A stretch of DNA of 64,000 bases from Sphingobium ummariense RL-3 (GTDB lineage: Bacteria > Pseudomonadota > Alphaproteobacteria > Sphingomonadales > Sphingomonadaceae). The position numbers and the translations under genes are program-made. The stretch is taken from the NCBI RefSeq assembly GCF_000447205.1, contig NZ_AUWY01000136.1, positions 176,126 through 240,125 on the forward strand, written 5' to 3'. Shown here piece after piece: positions 1 to 8,801 of the stretch (positions within the stretch are counted from its first letter, which is position 1; every line of letters begins with the position of its first letter). The notes under the pieces were generated by a model, which was not told the DNA's origin, did not search any database, and worked only from the letters and a program-made list of their open reading frames with translations.

Positions 1-908
1 AGGGGATAGCTGAGCTGGCCGAAGCCGTTCTCGATCTCCTGCAGCATCATCGCGGCGGCATAGGAAGGCGTGCGGGCCGAAGCCGTGCACAGGCCCAGCG
101 TCATCGGCCGCAGGATCGGATCGGAGATCCGCGTAAAAGACAACAGACCCCGCTGCACTTCAGTGATAACGTCCAGCGACGTCAGAATGCCGATACCGAC
201 GCCTTGCAACACGAGTGAGGTGATCATCTGGATATTGTCGGAGGACACGGCTTTTTCCATGATCACGCCGGTCGTGCCTTCCAGTACTGAAACCTGCTCA
301 TATACGGCGAGCGGCTGTGCCGGTACGATCAGTTTCGACCCGCTACAGGCGGAAAAGCGCGCCTCCCGCTTCGCGCCGAACGGATGGCCGCTGGGCGTTA
401 CGAAGCCCAGCACGACGTCAACGAAGGCGCGTACCGCCAGGTCGCGAAAACTTTGCGGATCGAAGAAAATGCCGAAATCCACCTCACCCCGAGCCGTTGC
501 CTGCCGAGCCAAGTCGTTTTCCAGCACCCTTACCCCAACGCTGATTCCCGGATATTTGCCTTGGATTGATTGGATGACGGACGGAATATACCCCTTCGCC
601 AGGGCGTCGATGACGGCGATATCGACATGGCCACGCTTGAGGCCGCGCAAATCCTCTATCTGCGCGCGGACGTCGGCCATATTCTTCTGCCACTTGCTGC
701 CTGCGGCCATCATGATCTCGCCCGCCGCAGTCAGGCGAAGGCCGGTCGGGAGGCGCTCGAAGAGCGGCATGCCTAGATTGGCTTCGACATTCAGTATTTG
801 CCGGTCGATCGCGGAGGCCGAGACGTTCAACTCGTCCGCCGCCCGCCGGATCGAACCCAGTCGGCCAACTGCGAGAAAATACCGAAGAAAGCGGGAAAGA
901 GCCGGCAT
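1..908 (-). CDS. LysR-family transcriptional regulator (3' end beyond window)
   Basis: The reading frame starts at the ATG at 908 (an in-frame TAG lies just upstream) and is still open at base 1, giving at least 302 residues, close to the usual 300 for LysR proteins, so only a few C-terminal residues are missing. The N-terminus has a winged helix-turn-helix (RRAADELNVSASAIDRQI, about residues 17-34) followed by the LysR linker (LFERLPTGLRLTAAGE). The rest resembles a periplasmic-binding-protein-like effector domain. It is divergent from the TonB receptor at 1177, the classic layout for a LysR regulator controlling the neighbouring catabolic genes, so it probably responds to a purine or nucleoside. 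The ligand is inference. Confidence 0.9.
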   Translation of the reverse strand, partial: MPALSRFLRYFLAVGRLGSIRRAADELNVSASAIDRQILNVEANLGMPLFERLPTGLRLTAAGEIMMAAGSKWQKNMADVRAQIEDLRGLKRGHVDIAVIDALAKGYIPSVIQSIQGKYPGISVGVRVLENDLARQATARGEVDFGIFFDPQSFRDLAVRAFVDVVLGFVTPSGHPFGAKREARFSACSGSKLIVPAQPLAVYEQVSVLEGTTGVIMEKAVSSDNIQMITSLVLQGVGIGILTSLDVITEVQRGLLSFTRISDPILRPMTLGLCTASARTPSYAAAMMLQEIENGFGQLSYP

Positions 909-1176
909 GCCAACCTATTTTTTGCAACGCGGCGTCGATTTCATGGCATTTGCTCGCAACCCGTCAAGCCCCTAATTCCTCCTGTGAATATATTCCGCGC
1001 CACGCGACACGGGTCGTCGGGGGTCATCGCAAGGGCGGAGCAGTCAACGTAATTGTCCCGCAGCATCCAATCATGCGCGGCGGCATCTTTCGAAAATGAC
1101 GGAGAGGAGATCAGGGAAAGAACCGGGGCGCACTGCCACAAGGCGGCGCTCGACGGGCAAAGGGGGGTATATAATA
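909..1176. promoter_or_regulatory. Divergent promoter region between LysR and TonB receptor genes
   Basis: This 268-base spacer must hold both divergent promoters. A perfect 10-base palindrome, GAATATATTC, sits at 986-995 in an AT-rich pocket of otherwise GC-rich sequence and is a plausible LysR operator. A good ribosome-binding site (AGGGGGG, 1161-1167) precedes the receptor ATG at 1177. No convincing sigma-70 boxes were assigned. Confidence 0.35.
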
Positions 1177-3651
1177 ATGACTAACATGAATTCGTCGGCC
1201 GTCGAACAGAACATCGCGTCCCAAAAATCCGCACGGGGCGCTCCCTACCACCTCATCGCAGCCGGCCTGCTGGCCTGCACTGCATTGACGGCACCCGCTT
1301 TGGCGCAGAGCCCCGCGCCCGCCGAAGAACCGACAGACGATATCGTCGTCACCGGCGCGCTCGATGCGCTGCCGGTCAAGAATGTCGGTTCCATCTTCGG
1401 CTTCGACAAGACGATCGTGGAAACACCGCGCTCCGCCTCGACCATCTCCAAGGAGCAGATCGAGCGTTTCGGTATCACGGACATCTATGATCTGGTCGCC
1501 CAGGCGCCCGGCACCTTCACCAACAGCTTCTTCGGCGTCGGCGGCGCACTCGACATTCGCGGCACGCCGGGCGAAGTCTATTTCCGCGGTATGCGCCGGC
1601 TCGACAACCCGGGCAACTATCCAACCCCGATCGCGGCGTCGGATCGCATCGACATTGTGCGTGGCCCGGCCTCGCCCATTTATGGCCCATCCAAGACCGG
1701 CGGCTATATGAATTTCGTGCCCAAATCGGCACGCGTCGCCGACGGCAAGCTGCGCGACAAGGCGTCGGGCGAACTCAGCTACACCCGCGGCAGTTGGGAC
1801 ATGAACATCTTCAAGGGCGAGGTGTCCGGCCCGCTCAAGATCGGCGAGCAGGAATTCGGCTACAGTCTGTTCGGCCAATATGAGGATGACGGCAGCTATT
1901 ATCGCAACATGGATACCAAGCAATATATACTGCAGGGCTCGTTTGACACCGATCTGTCCGACCATGTCCGCATCGAATGGGGCGGCCAATATCAGAACTA
2001 CAAGGGCCAGCAAAATGGCGGCTGGAACCGTCTGACGCAGGAACTGGTCGACAACGGCACCTATATCACCGGCCAGGCCCAGCCGATCGACACCGATGGC
2101 GACGGGCAGATTTCGCAGCAGGAAATCAATGTCGTGTCGCCCGGCGGCCTGTCGATCTTCGGCGGCTTTGCCTGCGGCGGCGGCGTTTTCGCCTCCTCGA
2201 TTACCGACGCCTGCTACGCCGGCGGTCCGCTCAACCTCGTCAACACCGGCACGGCCAAATTGAGCCGCCGCGACACGCTGACAGGCAAGGACGACAAGCT
2301 CAACAACAAGGGTACGACTCTCTATTTCGACACCATCTACACCGCTGACAGCGGGTTCGAGCTGAAAAACCAGTGGTTCTATGACAGCTACAAGAATCTG
2401 AACGAGAACGCCTATGGCTTCTCGCAATTCCATGACAGTTGGGTGGTCGAGGACAAGATCGTCGCGTCCAAGACGTTTGAGAGCGACATAGGCAAATTCG
2501 CCTTCCAGCTCTCTCCCTCCATCCGCTACACCAGCTTCAAGCATGGCGACGATTTCAACTATGAATATTTCCACCGCGTCGACCTGACCGTCGGCTATGA
2601 CGCGCTGTCGGACCGGTTGCTGTCGACCGAATGCGACTGCGATTTCACCAACTATGTCGTTGGCCACTATAGCGACCTAGCCTTTGCGGGGTTGGCGGAT
2701 CTCGACTTCGCCTTCGGCCTGGATGTGACGCTGGGCGCGCGCTACGACCATCTGGACGTCAAGGCGACCAACATCACATCGAAGATGGAGGCGCCCGATC
2801 CCGATCCGGTCAATAACAACGCCAGCGGTAGCAAGGGCGCCTGGTCCTGGTCGGCCAGCGCCAACTACAAGCTGCCTTTCGGCCTCATCCCCTATGGCAC
2901 GGTCGCCCGGCAATCGACCGTCATCGCGGGGCAGGGTGCAGAAATCTACCCGACCGACGTGCTTGCCGGCACCTATATCTCCGCGTCGAAACTCTATGAG
3001 GCGGGGATGAAGGGCAGCTGGCTCGACAACACGCTTTATGCCGCCGTGTCGGTCTACAAGCAGAAGCGCACCGACTATAATGTCCAGTCGATCACGGTGA
3101 ACCAGTCGGTCGAAACCAAGGGTCTGGAAGCCGAACTGCGCTGGTCAGTCGACAAGCATCTCCTGATCACCGGCGCCTATACCCACACCAATGTCTACAA
3201 TCTGACCGCGCTGCACGACGGCACGCTGTTCAGCTTCTTCGGCATCGACGATCTGGTCAACGTTACTGATCCCACCCTCTATCTCGGCGGCCAGCCGATC
3301 GGCCTGGTGCCGATCACCAGCAGGAGCGATTCCAAACGCGCCGGTATTCCCGAAAATATGTTCTCGGCGACGGCGACCTACGCGTTCGATTTCGGCCTCG
3401 CCCTGTCAGGCAGTGTGGTCCATGTCGACTCGGTCTATTCGGGCCAGAGCCAGGCGGTGAAGCTCCCTGCCTATACGACCGTGGACCTCAGCGCGTCCTA
3501 CGAGACCGGGCCCTTCCTGTTCCGGCTGGTCGTCAAGAATGCGACCAATGAGAAATATTTCCGCGCCAACTTTACCGAATTGTTCGGCAGCACGATTGTG
3601 CTGCCGGAACGTCCGCGTAGCTTCCAGGCATCGGCGGTGTACAAGTTCTGA
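1177..3651 (+). CDS. TonB-dependent outer-membrane receptor (purine/nucleoside locus)
   Basis: An 824-residue receptor. The start at 1177 is preferred over the longer frame from 1096 because AGGGGGG lies 9 bases upstream and a signal peptide (LLACTALTAPALAQ) follows. After the signal come a TonB-box-like segment (DDIVVTGALD), a plug domain (RGTPGEVYFRGMRRLDN; IDIVRGPASPIYGPSKTGG) and a 22-strand-type barrel ending in Phe (QASAVYKF). It imports a solute across the outer membrane using TonB energy. The following genes (nucleoside permease/phosphorylase, 8-oxoguanine deaminase, NCS2 permease) suggest a purine, nucleoside or purine-derived ligand. Function is strong; substrate is inferred from context. 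Confidence 0.9.
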   Translation: MTNMNSSAVEQNIASQKSARGAPYHLIAAGLLACTALTAPALAQSPAPAEEPTDDIVVTGALDALPVKNVGSIFGFDKTIVETPRSASTISKEQIERFGITDIYDLVAQAPGTFTNSFFGVGGALDIRGTPGEVYFRGMRRLDNPGNYPTPIAASDRIDIVRGPASPIYGPSKTGGYMNFVPKSARVADGKLRDKASGELSYTRGSWDMNIFKGEVSGPLKIGEQEFGYSLFGQYEDDGSYYRNMDTKQYILQGSFDTDLSDHVRIEWGGQYQNYKGQQNGGWNRLTQELVDNGTYITGQAQPIDTDGDGQISQQEINVVSPGGLSIFGGFACGGGVFASSITDACYAGGPLNLVNTGTAKLSRRDTLTGKDDKLNNKGTTLYFDTIYTADSGFELKNQWFYDSYKNLNENAYGFSQFHDSWVVEDKIVASKTFESDIGKFAFQLSPSIRYTSFKHGDDFNYEYFHRVDLTVGYDALSDRLLSTECDCDFTNYVVGHYSDLAFAGLADLDFAFGLDVTLGARYDHLDVKATNITSKMEAPDPDPVNNNASGSKGAWSWSASANYKLPFGLIPYGTVARQSTVIAGQGAEIYPTDVLAGTYISASKLYEAGMKGSWLDNTLYAAVSVYKQKRTDYNVQSITVNQSVETKGLEAELRWSVDKHLLITGAYTHTNVYNLTALHDGTLFSFFGIDDLVNVTDPTLYLGGQPIGLVPITSRSDSKRAGIPENMFSATATYAFDFGLALSGSVVHVDSVYSGQSQAVKLPAYTTVDLSASYETGPFLFRLVVKNATNEKYFRANFTELFGSTIVLPERPRSFQASAVYKF

Positions 3652-3656
3652 TGAAC

Positions 3657-3686
3657 AGGGGGTGCCCGGCTGGTTCGGCGCCCCCT
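3657..3686 (+). terminator. Strong GC hairpin after the TonB receptor
   Basis: Bases 3657-3666 pair with 3677-3686 over 10 bp (one G-U wobble) around a 10-base loop, starting 5 bases after the receptor stop codon. There is no U-tract, so it is more likely an attenuator or 3'-end stabiliser than a classical intrinsic terminator. Confidence 0.45.
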
Positions 3687-3690
3687 CCAT

Positions 3691-3766
3691 CGTGCTCCTG
3701 CGGATGCGGGCGTTCCGGCGCGGTGTGCGTAACGCCGCTCCGGGCTTCGCCCACCGCAGGAGCACG
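3691..3766 (+). repeat. Long inverted repeat (76-base structured spacer)
   Basis: A perfect 13-bp stem (CGTGCTCCTGCGG at 3691-3703 against its complement at 3754-3766) is extended inside by GGGCG (3708-3712) pairing with CGCCC (3748-3752). It lies directly after the first hairpin and just before the next gene's leader. It could be a mobile palindromic repeat or an mRNA element that lowers expression of the downstream enzymes relative to the receptor. Confidence 0.6.
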
Positions 3767-3796
3767 AACCAGTTATGCGCTCGAAAGAATGATCTG

Positions 3797-4885
3797 ATGT
3801 CCCTGATCCCGCGTCTTCTCCTGCTCGCAGCAGCGGCCCTGCTGCTCGCACCGGTGGCATATGCACAGGCACCTGCAACCGACTGCGCGCCCGGCGCGGC
3901 TTGCTCCAAGCCGCTTCCGGTCCGTGTCGTGATCGTCACCATGTTCGAGATCGGCGCAGACACGGGCGATGCACCCGGCGAATTCCAGCTGTGGAAGGAA
4001 CGGCGCAAGCTGGATACCCGCATTGCTTTCCCGCAAGGCTATCACGACCTCTATTATAATCCCGACAGCCGCATCCTCGCGATGGTGACGGGCGTCGGCA
4101 CGGCGCGGTCGGGCACCGGAGTGATGGCGCTGGGCCTCGACCCGCGTTTCGACCTGTCCCATGCCTATTGGCTGGTGGCGGGTATCGCCGGTATCGACCC
4201 GCAGGACGCCTCGATCGGGTCGGCCGCCTGGGCGCGCTACAGCGTCGATGGCGATCTGGCGCATGAGATCGACGCGCGCGAAATTCCCAAGGGCTGGAAA
4301 TCGGGATTCTTCCCGCTCGACAAGCAGGGGCCGGATGACAAGAGTCCGCCGATCACCGAAGGCCGGGTCTTTGCGCTCAATTCCAAGCTTACCGATTGGG
4401 CCTATGCGCTGACCAAGGACATGAAGCTACCCGACGATCCGGGCATTGTGAAGGAGCGCGCCCGCTATACCGGCTATCCCAACGCCCAAAAACCGCCTTT
4501 CGTACTCATGGGCGACCAACTCTCTGCCATGACCTTCTGGCATGGCAAGTTGCTCACCGACTGGGCGAATGATTGGGTGCGTTATTCGACCAGCGGCAAG
4601 GGCGAATTCGTGACCTCCGCCATGGAGGAGACGGGCACACTTCAGGCGATCACCTATCTCGACAGGATCAACAAGGCGGACAAGGACCGGGTTCTGGTGC
4701 TGCGGTCGGGCAGCAATTTCTCCATGCCGCCGCCCGGCGTCGCCGCCGCCGACTATCTGCTGCGCGAGAATGAAGGTTATGCGGGCATGAAAGCCTCGCT
4801 CGAGAGCCTCTATGTCGTGGGGTCGAAGGTGGTCGACGAACTGATCGGCCATTGGGATCGCTATGAAAAGGCGCCGCCCGAGTGA
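3797..4885 (+). CDS. Purine nucleoside permease/phosphorylase-like exported protein (NUP family)
   Basis: A 362-residue protein with an N-terminal signal peptide (LLLLAAAALLLAPVAYAQA). The body matches the NUP family (PF06516): VRVVIVTMFEIGADTGDAPGE near the mature N-terminus, a MVTGVGTARSG segment, WLVAGIAGIDP, and a C-terminal LVLRSGSNFSMPPPG. NUP proteins are related to nucleoside phosphorylases and were named for purine nucleoside uptake in fungi. In this periplasmic setting it may bind or phosphorolytically split nucleosides delivered by the upstream receptor. The start at 3797 is chosen because the signal peptide begins there. Its stop overlaps the next start (GTGA), indicating translational coupling. 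The exact reaction is uncertain. Confidence 0.85.
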   Translation: MSLIPRLLLLAAAALLLAPVAYAQAPATDCAPGAACSKPLPVRVVIVTMFEIGADTGDAPGEFQLWKERRKLDTRIAFPQGYHDLYYNPDSRILAMVTGVGTARSGTGVMALGLDPRFDLSHAYWLVAGIAGIDPQDASIGSAAWARYSVDGDLAHEIDAREIPKGWKSGFFPLDKQGPDDKSPPITEGRVFALNSKLTDWAYALTKDMKLPDDPGIVKERARYTGYPNAQKPPFVLMGDQLSAMTFWHGKLLTDWANDWVRYSTSGKGEFVTSAMEETGTLQAITYLDRINKADKDRVLVLRSGSNFSMPPPGVAAADYLLRENEGYAGMKASLESLYVVGSKVVDELIGHWDRYEKAPPE

Positions 4886-6243
4886 CCCTGACGGTCATCC
4901 GCAATGCCGACATTCTCGTCACCATGGATGACCAGCGGCGCGAGATTGCGGAGGGGGTGCTGGCCTTCCGCGATGGCGTGATCGAAGCGGTCGGAACGGC
5001 GGCAGAACTGACCGCGCTGGTGCGGGACGCCGATGCGGTGATCGACGCCACCGGTTGCGTCGTCACTCCCGGCCTGGTCAACACGCATCACCATCTCTAT
5101 CAGTCGCTGACGCGTGCGCTGCCCGGCGCGATCAATGTATCGCTGTTCGATTGGCTGAAGCGCCTCTATCCGATCTGGGCGCAATACACGCCCCAGGATG
5201 TGTTCGTGGCCACCCAGCTTGGCCTCGCGGAACTGGCGCTTTCGGGTTGCACGCTCAGCAGCGACCATCTCTATCTGTTCCCCAATGGCGTGACATTGGA
5301 CGATACGATCGCCGCCGCGCGAGGGATCGGCATCCGCTTCCACCCGACGCGCGGCGCGATGAGCGTGGGGGAAAGCGCCGGCGGCCTACCGCCCGATAGT
5401 CTGGTCGAGCGCGAGGACGCGATCCTTGATGATTGCATCCGCGTGATCGACCGATTCCATGATGCCGCCAACGGTGCGATGGTGCGGGTCGGCGTCGCCC
5501 CATGCTCGCCTTTCTCCGTCAGCCGCGAGTTGATGCGCGACGCGGCTCTGCTCGCGCGCGACAAAGGGGTGATGCTGCACACCCATCTGGCGGAGGATGC
5601 CGACGACGTCGCCTTCAGCCTGGAGCGCTTCGGTTGCCGGCCGGGCCAATATGCCGAGGAGTTGGGCTGGATCGGTCCCGATGTCTGGCACGCCCATTGC
5701 GTGCAACTCGACCCTCAGGAAATCGACCTGTTCGCGCGAAGCAGGACCGGCGTCGCCCATTGCCCCTGCTCCAACTGCCGTCTCGGATCGGGCATCGCGC
5801 CGCTGCGTGCCATGGTCGCACAAGGCGTTCCCGTCGGCATCGGCGTGGACGGCTCGGCGTCGAACGACAGCGGGCACCTGCTGCTTGAAGCGCGGCAGGC
5901 GATGCTGCTCCAGCGCGCGGTCGGCGGCCCATCCGCCTTCGATCCGCGCCATGCGCTGTTCCTGGCGACGCGCGGCGGGGCAGAGATATTGGGCCGGCCC
6001 GATTGCGGATCTATTGAAGCAGGCAAGCGCGCCGACATCGCCCTGTGGGACATGGCTGACATCCCGTCCTCAGGCGCCTGGGACAAGGTGGCGGCGCTGC
6101 TGCTCGCCCCGCCCTCCGGCGCGCGCGACGTCTTTGTCGAGGGGCGCGCGGTCGTGCGCGACGGCGATCTGGTGCAGGCCAGCCGCCGCGACATCGTGCG
6201 CGCCGCCGACCGTTCGCTTGCCCGTCTGATGGAAGCCGCCTGA
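4882..6243 (+). CDS. 8-oxoguanine deaminase-like amidohydrolase
   Basis: A 453-residue amidohydrolase starting at GTG 4882, overlapping the previous stop by 4 bases. Metal-binding features are VNTHHHLYQ (His69/His71), HTHLAED, WHAHCVQL and GVDGSASND. The PGLVNTHHHLYQSLTRA and SGCTLSSDHLYLFPNG segments are characteristic of the 8-oxoguanine deaminase / SsnA / TrzN-like branch, which hydrolytically deaminates oxidised purines to urate. There is no signal peptide, so it acts in the cytoplasm on bases brought in by the downstream NCS2 permease. Related guanine or s-triazine deaminases cannot be excluded without a structure-based alignment. Confidence 0.85.
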   Translation: MTLTVIRNADILVTMDDQRREIAEGVLAFRDGVIEAVGTAAELTALVRDADAVIDATGCVVTPGLVNTHHHLYQSLTRALPGAINVSLFDWLKRLYPIWAQYTPQDVFVATQLGLAELALSGCTLSSDHLYLFPNGVTLDDTIAAARGIGIRFHPTRGAMSVGESAGGLPPDSLVEREDAILDDCIRVIDRFHDAANGAMVRVGVAPCSPFSVSRELMRDAALLARDKGVMLHTHLAEDADDVAFSLERFGCRPGQYAEELGWIGPDVWHAHCVQLDPQEIDLFARSRTGVAHCPCSNCRLGSGIAPLRAMVAQGVPVGIGVDGSASNDSGHLLLEARQAMLLQRAVGGPSAFDPRHALFLATRGGAEILGRPDCGSIEAGKRADIALWDMADIPSSGAWDKVAALLLAPPSGARDVFVEGRAVVRDGDLVQASRRDIVRAADRSLARLMEAA

Positions 6244-7649
6244 TGCACGCGCCGCCGCCGAATCCTGACATTCCGCTCCGCGCCGGTGTGATGACGGCCG
6301 ACCAGGCGCGCGATCCCGATCATTTCCCCGGCCTTGCCGTCGCGGTGCCGCTCGGCATCCAGCATGTGCTGGCGATGTTCGTCAGCAACCTGACGCCCGC
6401 CATCATCGTGGCGGGTGCGGCGGGCTTCGGCTTTGGATCGCCCGATTCGAGCGCGCTCATCTACATGATCCAGATGGCGATGCTATTCGCCGGGGTCGCC
6501 ACCCTCATCCAGACGATCGGTGTCGGCCCGGCGGGCGCGCGCCTTCCGCTGGTGCAGGGGACCAGCTTTGCCTTTCTGCCGGTGATGATCCCGATCGTCG
6601 CTGGGCAGGGCGTTACCGCCATGGCGCAACTGACCACCGCCGCGATCTGCGGCGGACTGTTCCATATAGGGGTTAGCTTCTTCATCGGTCGCATCCGTTT
6701 CGCCTTGCCGCCGATGGTCACCGGCCTCGTCGTGCTGATGATCGGCCTGTCGCTGATGCGCGTCGGGGTGCAATATGCCGCCGGCGGCGTTTCCGCGCAG
6801 GGCACGCCTGCCTATGGTGCGGGCATCAGCTGGATGCTGGCGGGGATCGTGGTGTTCACGACGCTGGGCCTCAGCTTCTTCGGACGGGGCATCTGGTCCA
6901 TCGCATCGGTGCTGCTGGGACTGGCGGCCGGCTATGCGGCCGCCGCCCTGCTGGGGCGCGTGTCGCTCGCGCCGGTGGGCTCAGCGCCCTGGTTCATGTT
7001 GCCCTCGCCCTTTCATTTCGGCTTCGCCCTGTCCGCCTCGGCGATATTGGGTTTCGTGCTGATGGGCTTCATCTCCGCGATCGAATCGATCGGCGCGGTG
7101 TCGGCGATCTGCGAAAATGGCGCGGGCCGGCCGGCGAGCGACCGGGAACTGATCGGCGCGACCTGCGCCGATGGCATGGGCACCGCGATCGCCGGCGTAT
7201 TCGGCGCGATGCCGAACACCAGCTTCAGCCAGAATGTCGGCCTGATCGCCATCACCGGCATCATGAGCCGCCATATCGTGACGATCGGCGCGCTGCTCCT
7301 GATCGCCTGCGGTCTCGCGCCCAAGGTCGGGGCGCTGGTCACCACCATCCCGATCGAAGTGCTGGGCGGCGGCGTGATCGTGATGTTCGGCATGGTCGCT
7401 TCGGCCGCGCTGTCGATCCTGTCGGGTGTCGACTGGACTCAGCGCAACATGCTCATCTTCGGCGTCGCGCTGTCCATCGGCATAGGACTGGAACTGGAGC
7501 CCGACGCGGTGTCCCATCTGCCCGACACGCTACGGATCGTACTGACATCCGGGGTGTTGCCGGCGGCGCTGATCGCTGTGGTGCTCAACCTGCTGGTGCC
7601 GGATCGGACGGCGCAGCCTCTGGCAGCCCCGCCCGGAGTGCCAACATGA
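6243..7649 (+). CDS. NCS2-family nucleobase:cation symporter (xanthine/uric acid/uracil permease type)
   Basis: A 468-residue polytopic membrane protein; its ATG overlaps the preceding stop by one base. Family hallmarks are IQHVLAMFVSNLTPAII near the N-terminus, GTSFAFLPVMIPI (TM3 region), the conserved TM8 Glu in FISAIESIGAVSAI, and the NCS2 signature SFSQNVGLIAITG. The length suits the usual 14-helix fold. Coupled translation with the deaminase suggests it imports the deaminase substrate (an oxopurine such as 8-oxoguanine, xanthine or urate). It ends the operon; the next gene is convergent and starts 4 bases later on the other strand. Confidence 0.92.
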   Translation: MHAPPPNPDIPLRAGVMTADQARDPDHFPGLAVAVPLGIQHVLAMFVSNLTPAIIVAGAAGFGFGSPDSSALIYMIQMAMLFAGVATLIQTIGVGPAGARLPLVQGTSFAFLPVMIPIVAGQGVTAMAQLTTAAICGGLFHIGVSFFIGRIRFALPPMVTGLVVLMIGLSLMRVGVQYAAGGVSAQGTPAYGAGISWMLAGIVVFTTLGLSFFGRGIWSIASVLLGLAAGYAAAALLGRVSLAPVGSAPWFMLPSPFHFGFALSASAILGFVLMGFISAIESIGAVSAICENGAGRPASDRELIGATCADGMGTAIAGVFGAMPNTSFSQNVGLIAITGIMSRHIVTIGALLLIACGLAPKVGALVTTIPIEVLGGGVIVMFGMVASAALSILSGVDWTQRNMLIFGVALSIGIGLELEPDAVSHLPDTLRIVLTSGVLPAALIAVVLNLLVPDRTAQPLAAPPGVPT

Positions 7650-7652
7650 CGG

Positions 7653-8309
7653 TCAGAGATGAAGCCCTTTGGACACGAAATAGGTAATCGCGGCCGCGAT
7701 CAGCAGACCGGTCAGCGCTCTCCACACCGAGGCCCGGAGGGGGACAGCGGCTGCCCCATCCACCGCCTTTACGCTGCCGGTGATCATCGGGCCGATAAGG
7801 TTCCGCCGCCTCGCCAGCAGGTAGAACAGGATCGCCGCGATATGAAGCACGATCAGCCCCATCAGCAGGTTGAAGATCAGGCTGTGCACGTCCGACGCCC
7901 AGCGGCCGGCATCGAAGCTGACATAATCTGCCAGTGGCCCTGATTCGAGGCCGTCGACATCGACCGCGAACAGCCCCGCCATCACCATCGCGATCAGGAT
8001 CGCCAGCATGGAGACCACGCTCCAGCCGCCCAGCGGGTTATGGCCGACATCGGCTTCTCCCGAGCCGCGCAGATAGGCGAGGGCCGCGCGGGGACCGCGC
8101 ACGAATCGGGAAAAGCGGGCCGTTCGTCCACCAGCCAGGCCCCAATAGAGCCGGAAGACGAGCAGGAAGAGAATGGCGTAGCCCGACCAGCGATGCCACT
8201 CCATCTCGTGATTCTCGCCACTCCACCAGGAAAAGGCGATCAGCCCGACGAGCAGCCAATGAAACAGGCGGAGCGGCAAGTCCCAGACAGGCTGAATGAT
8301 CGGCTTCAT
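7653..8309 (-). CDS. Cytochrome b561-type membrane haem protein
   Basis: A 218-residue protein with four hydrophobic helices and a short fifth. It begins MKPIIQPVWDLPLRLFHWLL, the pattern seen in Ni/Fe-hydrogenase-type or bacterial cytochrome b561 proteins. Conserved histidines at the helix ends (LFHWLL, WHRWSGYAIL, DVHSLIFNLL, LHIAAILFYLL) are the likely haem b ligands. It is the last gene of a five-gene minus-strand operon, 15 bases after a cytochrome c'. It would pass electrons between the quinone pool and that periplasmic cytochrome. Confidence 0.88.
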   Translation of the reverse strand: MKPIIQPVWDLPLRLFHWLLVGLIAFSWWSGENHEMEWHRWSGYAILFLLVFRLYWGLAGGRTARFSRFVRGPRAALAYLRGSGEADVGHNPLGGWSVVSMLAILIAMVMAGLFAVDVDGLESGPLADYVSFDAGRWASDVHSLIFNLLMGLIVLHIAAILFYLLARRRNLIGPMITGSVKAVDGAAAVPLRASVWRALTGLLIAAAITYFVSKGLHL

Positions 8310-8324
8310 CGGGCGCGCTCCGCC

Positions 8325-8774
8325 TCAGTTATCCGCACGGAACTGCTTGTGGCAGCCCGCGCAGGTACCGCCGACGACCTTGAACTGTGCGCCGATGGCA
8401 TCGACATTGCCGCCATTGACGACCGTCACCAGCTTGCCCGATTCCGCGACAAGCTTCGCCATCTGCGCGTCGAAGGTCGCCTTCTGCGTCCAGATGGCGG
8501 GCAGGGCGTCGGTACCCGCACCGCTACCGGCCGGGAAGAGAGCGCCCTGCTGCCTCGCGGTGGCGGCGACCGTCTGGGCCGCGGCCAGCATCCCCGGCTT
8601 GGCGGGGGAGCCGCCGGCGAGTTGCTCCTTCAGCACTTTCATCGCGGCGCCCATTTTCTTGAAGCTCGCCTGCCGCGTGGCTTTGGGATCGGAGGGTGCA
8701 GCGACAACTGCGCCTGCCAATGTCAGCACCGCTAGCGGAAGCGCGATGCGGCGGGTGGTTCGATATATGCTCAT
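8325..8774 (-). CDS. Cytochrome c' (class II c-type cytochrome)
   Basis: A 149-residue protein with a signal peptide (LPLAVLTLAGAVVAA) and a single C-terminal haem site CAGCHKQFR (Cys138, Cys141, His142), the class II arrangement of a four-helix bundle with haem near the C-terminus. The gene lies between the ankyrin protein and the b561 gene with short spacers (27 and 15 bases), so the three are probably co-transcribed. A cytochrome c'/b561 pair is a recurring unit in proteobacteria. Class II cytochromes either carry electrons or bind NO and CO; which applies here is not visible. Confidence 0.9.
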   Translation of the reverse strand: MSIYRTTRRIALPLAVLTLAGAVVAAPSDPKATRQASFKKMGAAMKVLKEQLAGGSPAKPGMLAAAQTVAATARQQGALFPAGSGAGTDALPAIWTQKATFDAQMAKLVAESGKLVTVVNGGNVDAIGAQFKVVGGTCAGCHKQFRADN

Positions 8775-8801
8775 GCCTGTCTGTCCAATGTCCTTGTCGA
8801 T

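Noticed and set aside
1111..2667. 518-codon open frame on the minus strand opposite the first TonB receptor
   Set aside because: It is antisense to a clear receptor gene, has no domain, and arises from GC-rich codon bias.
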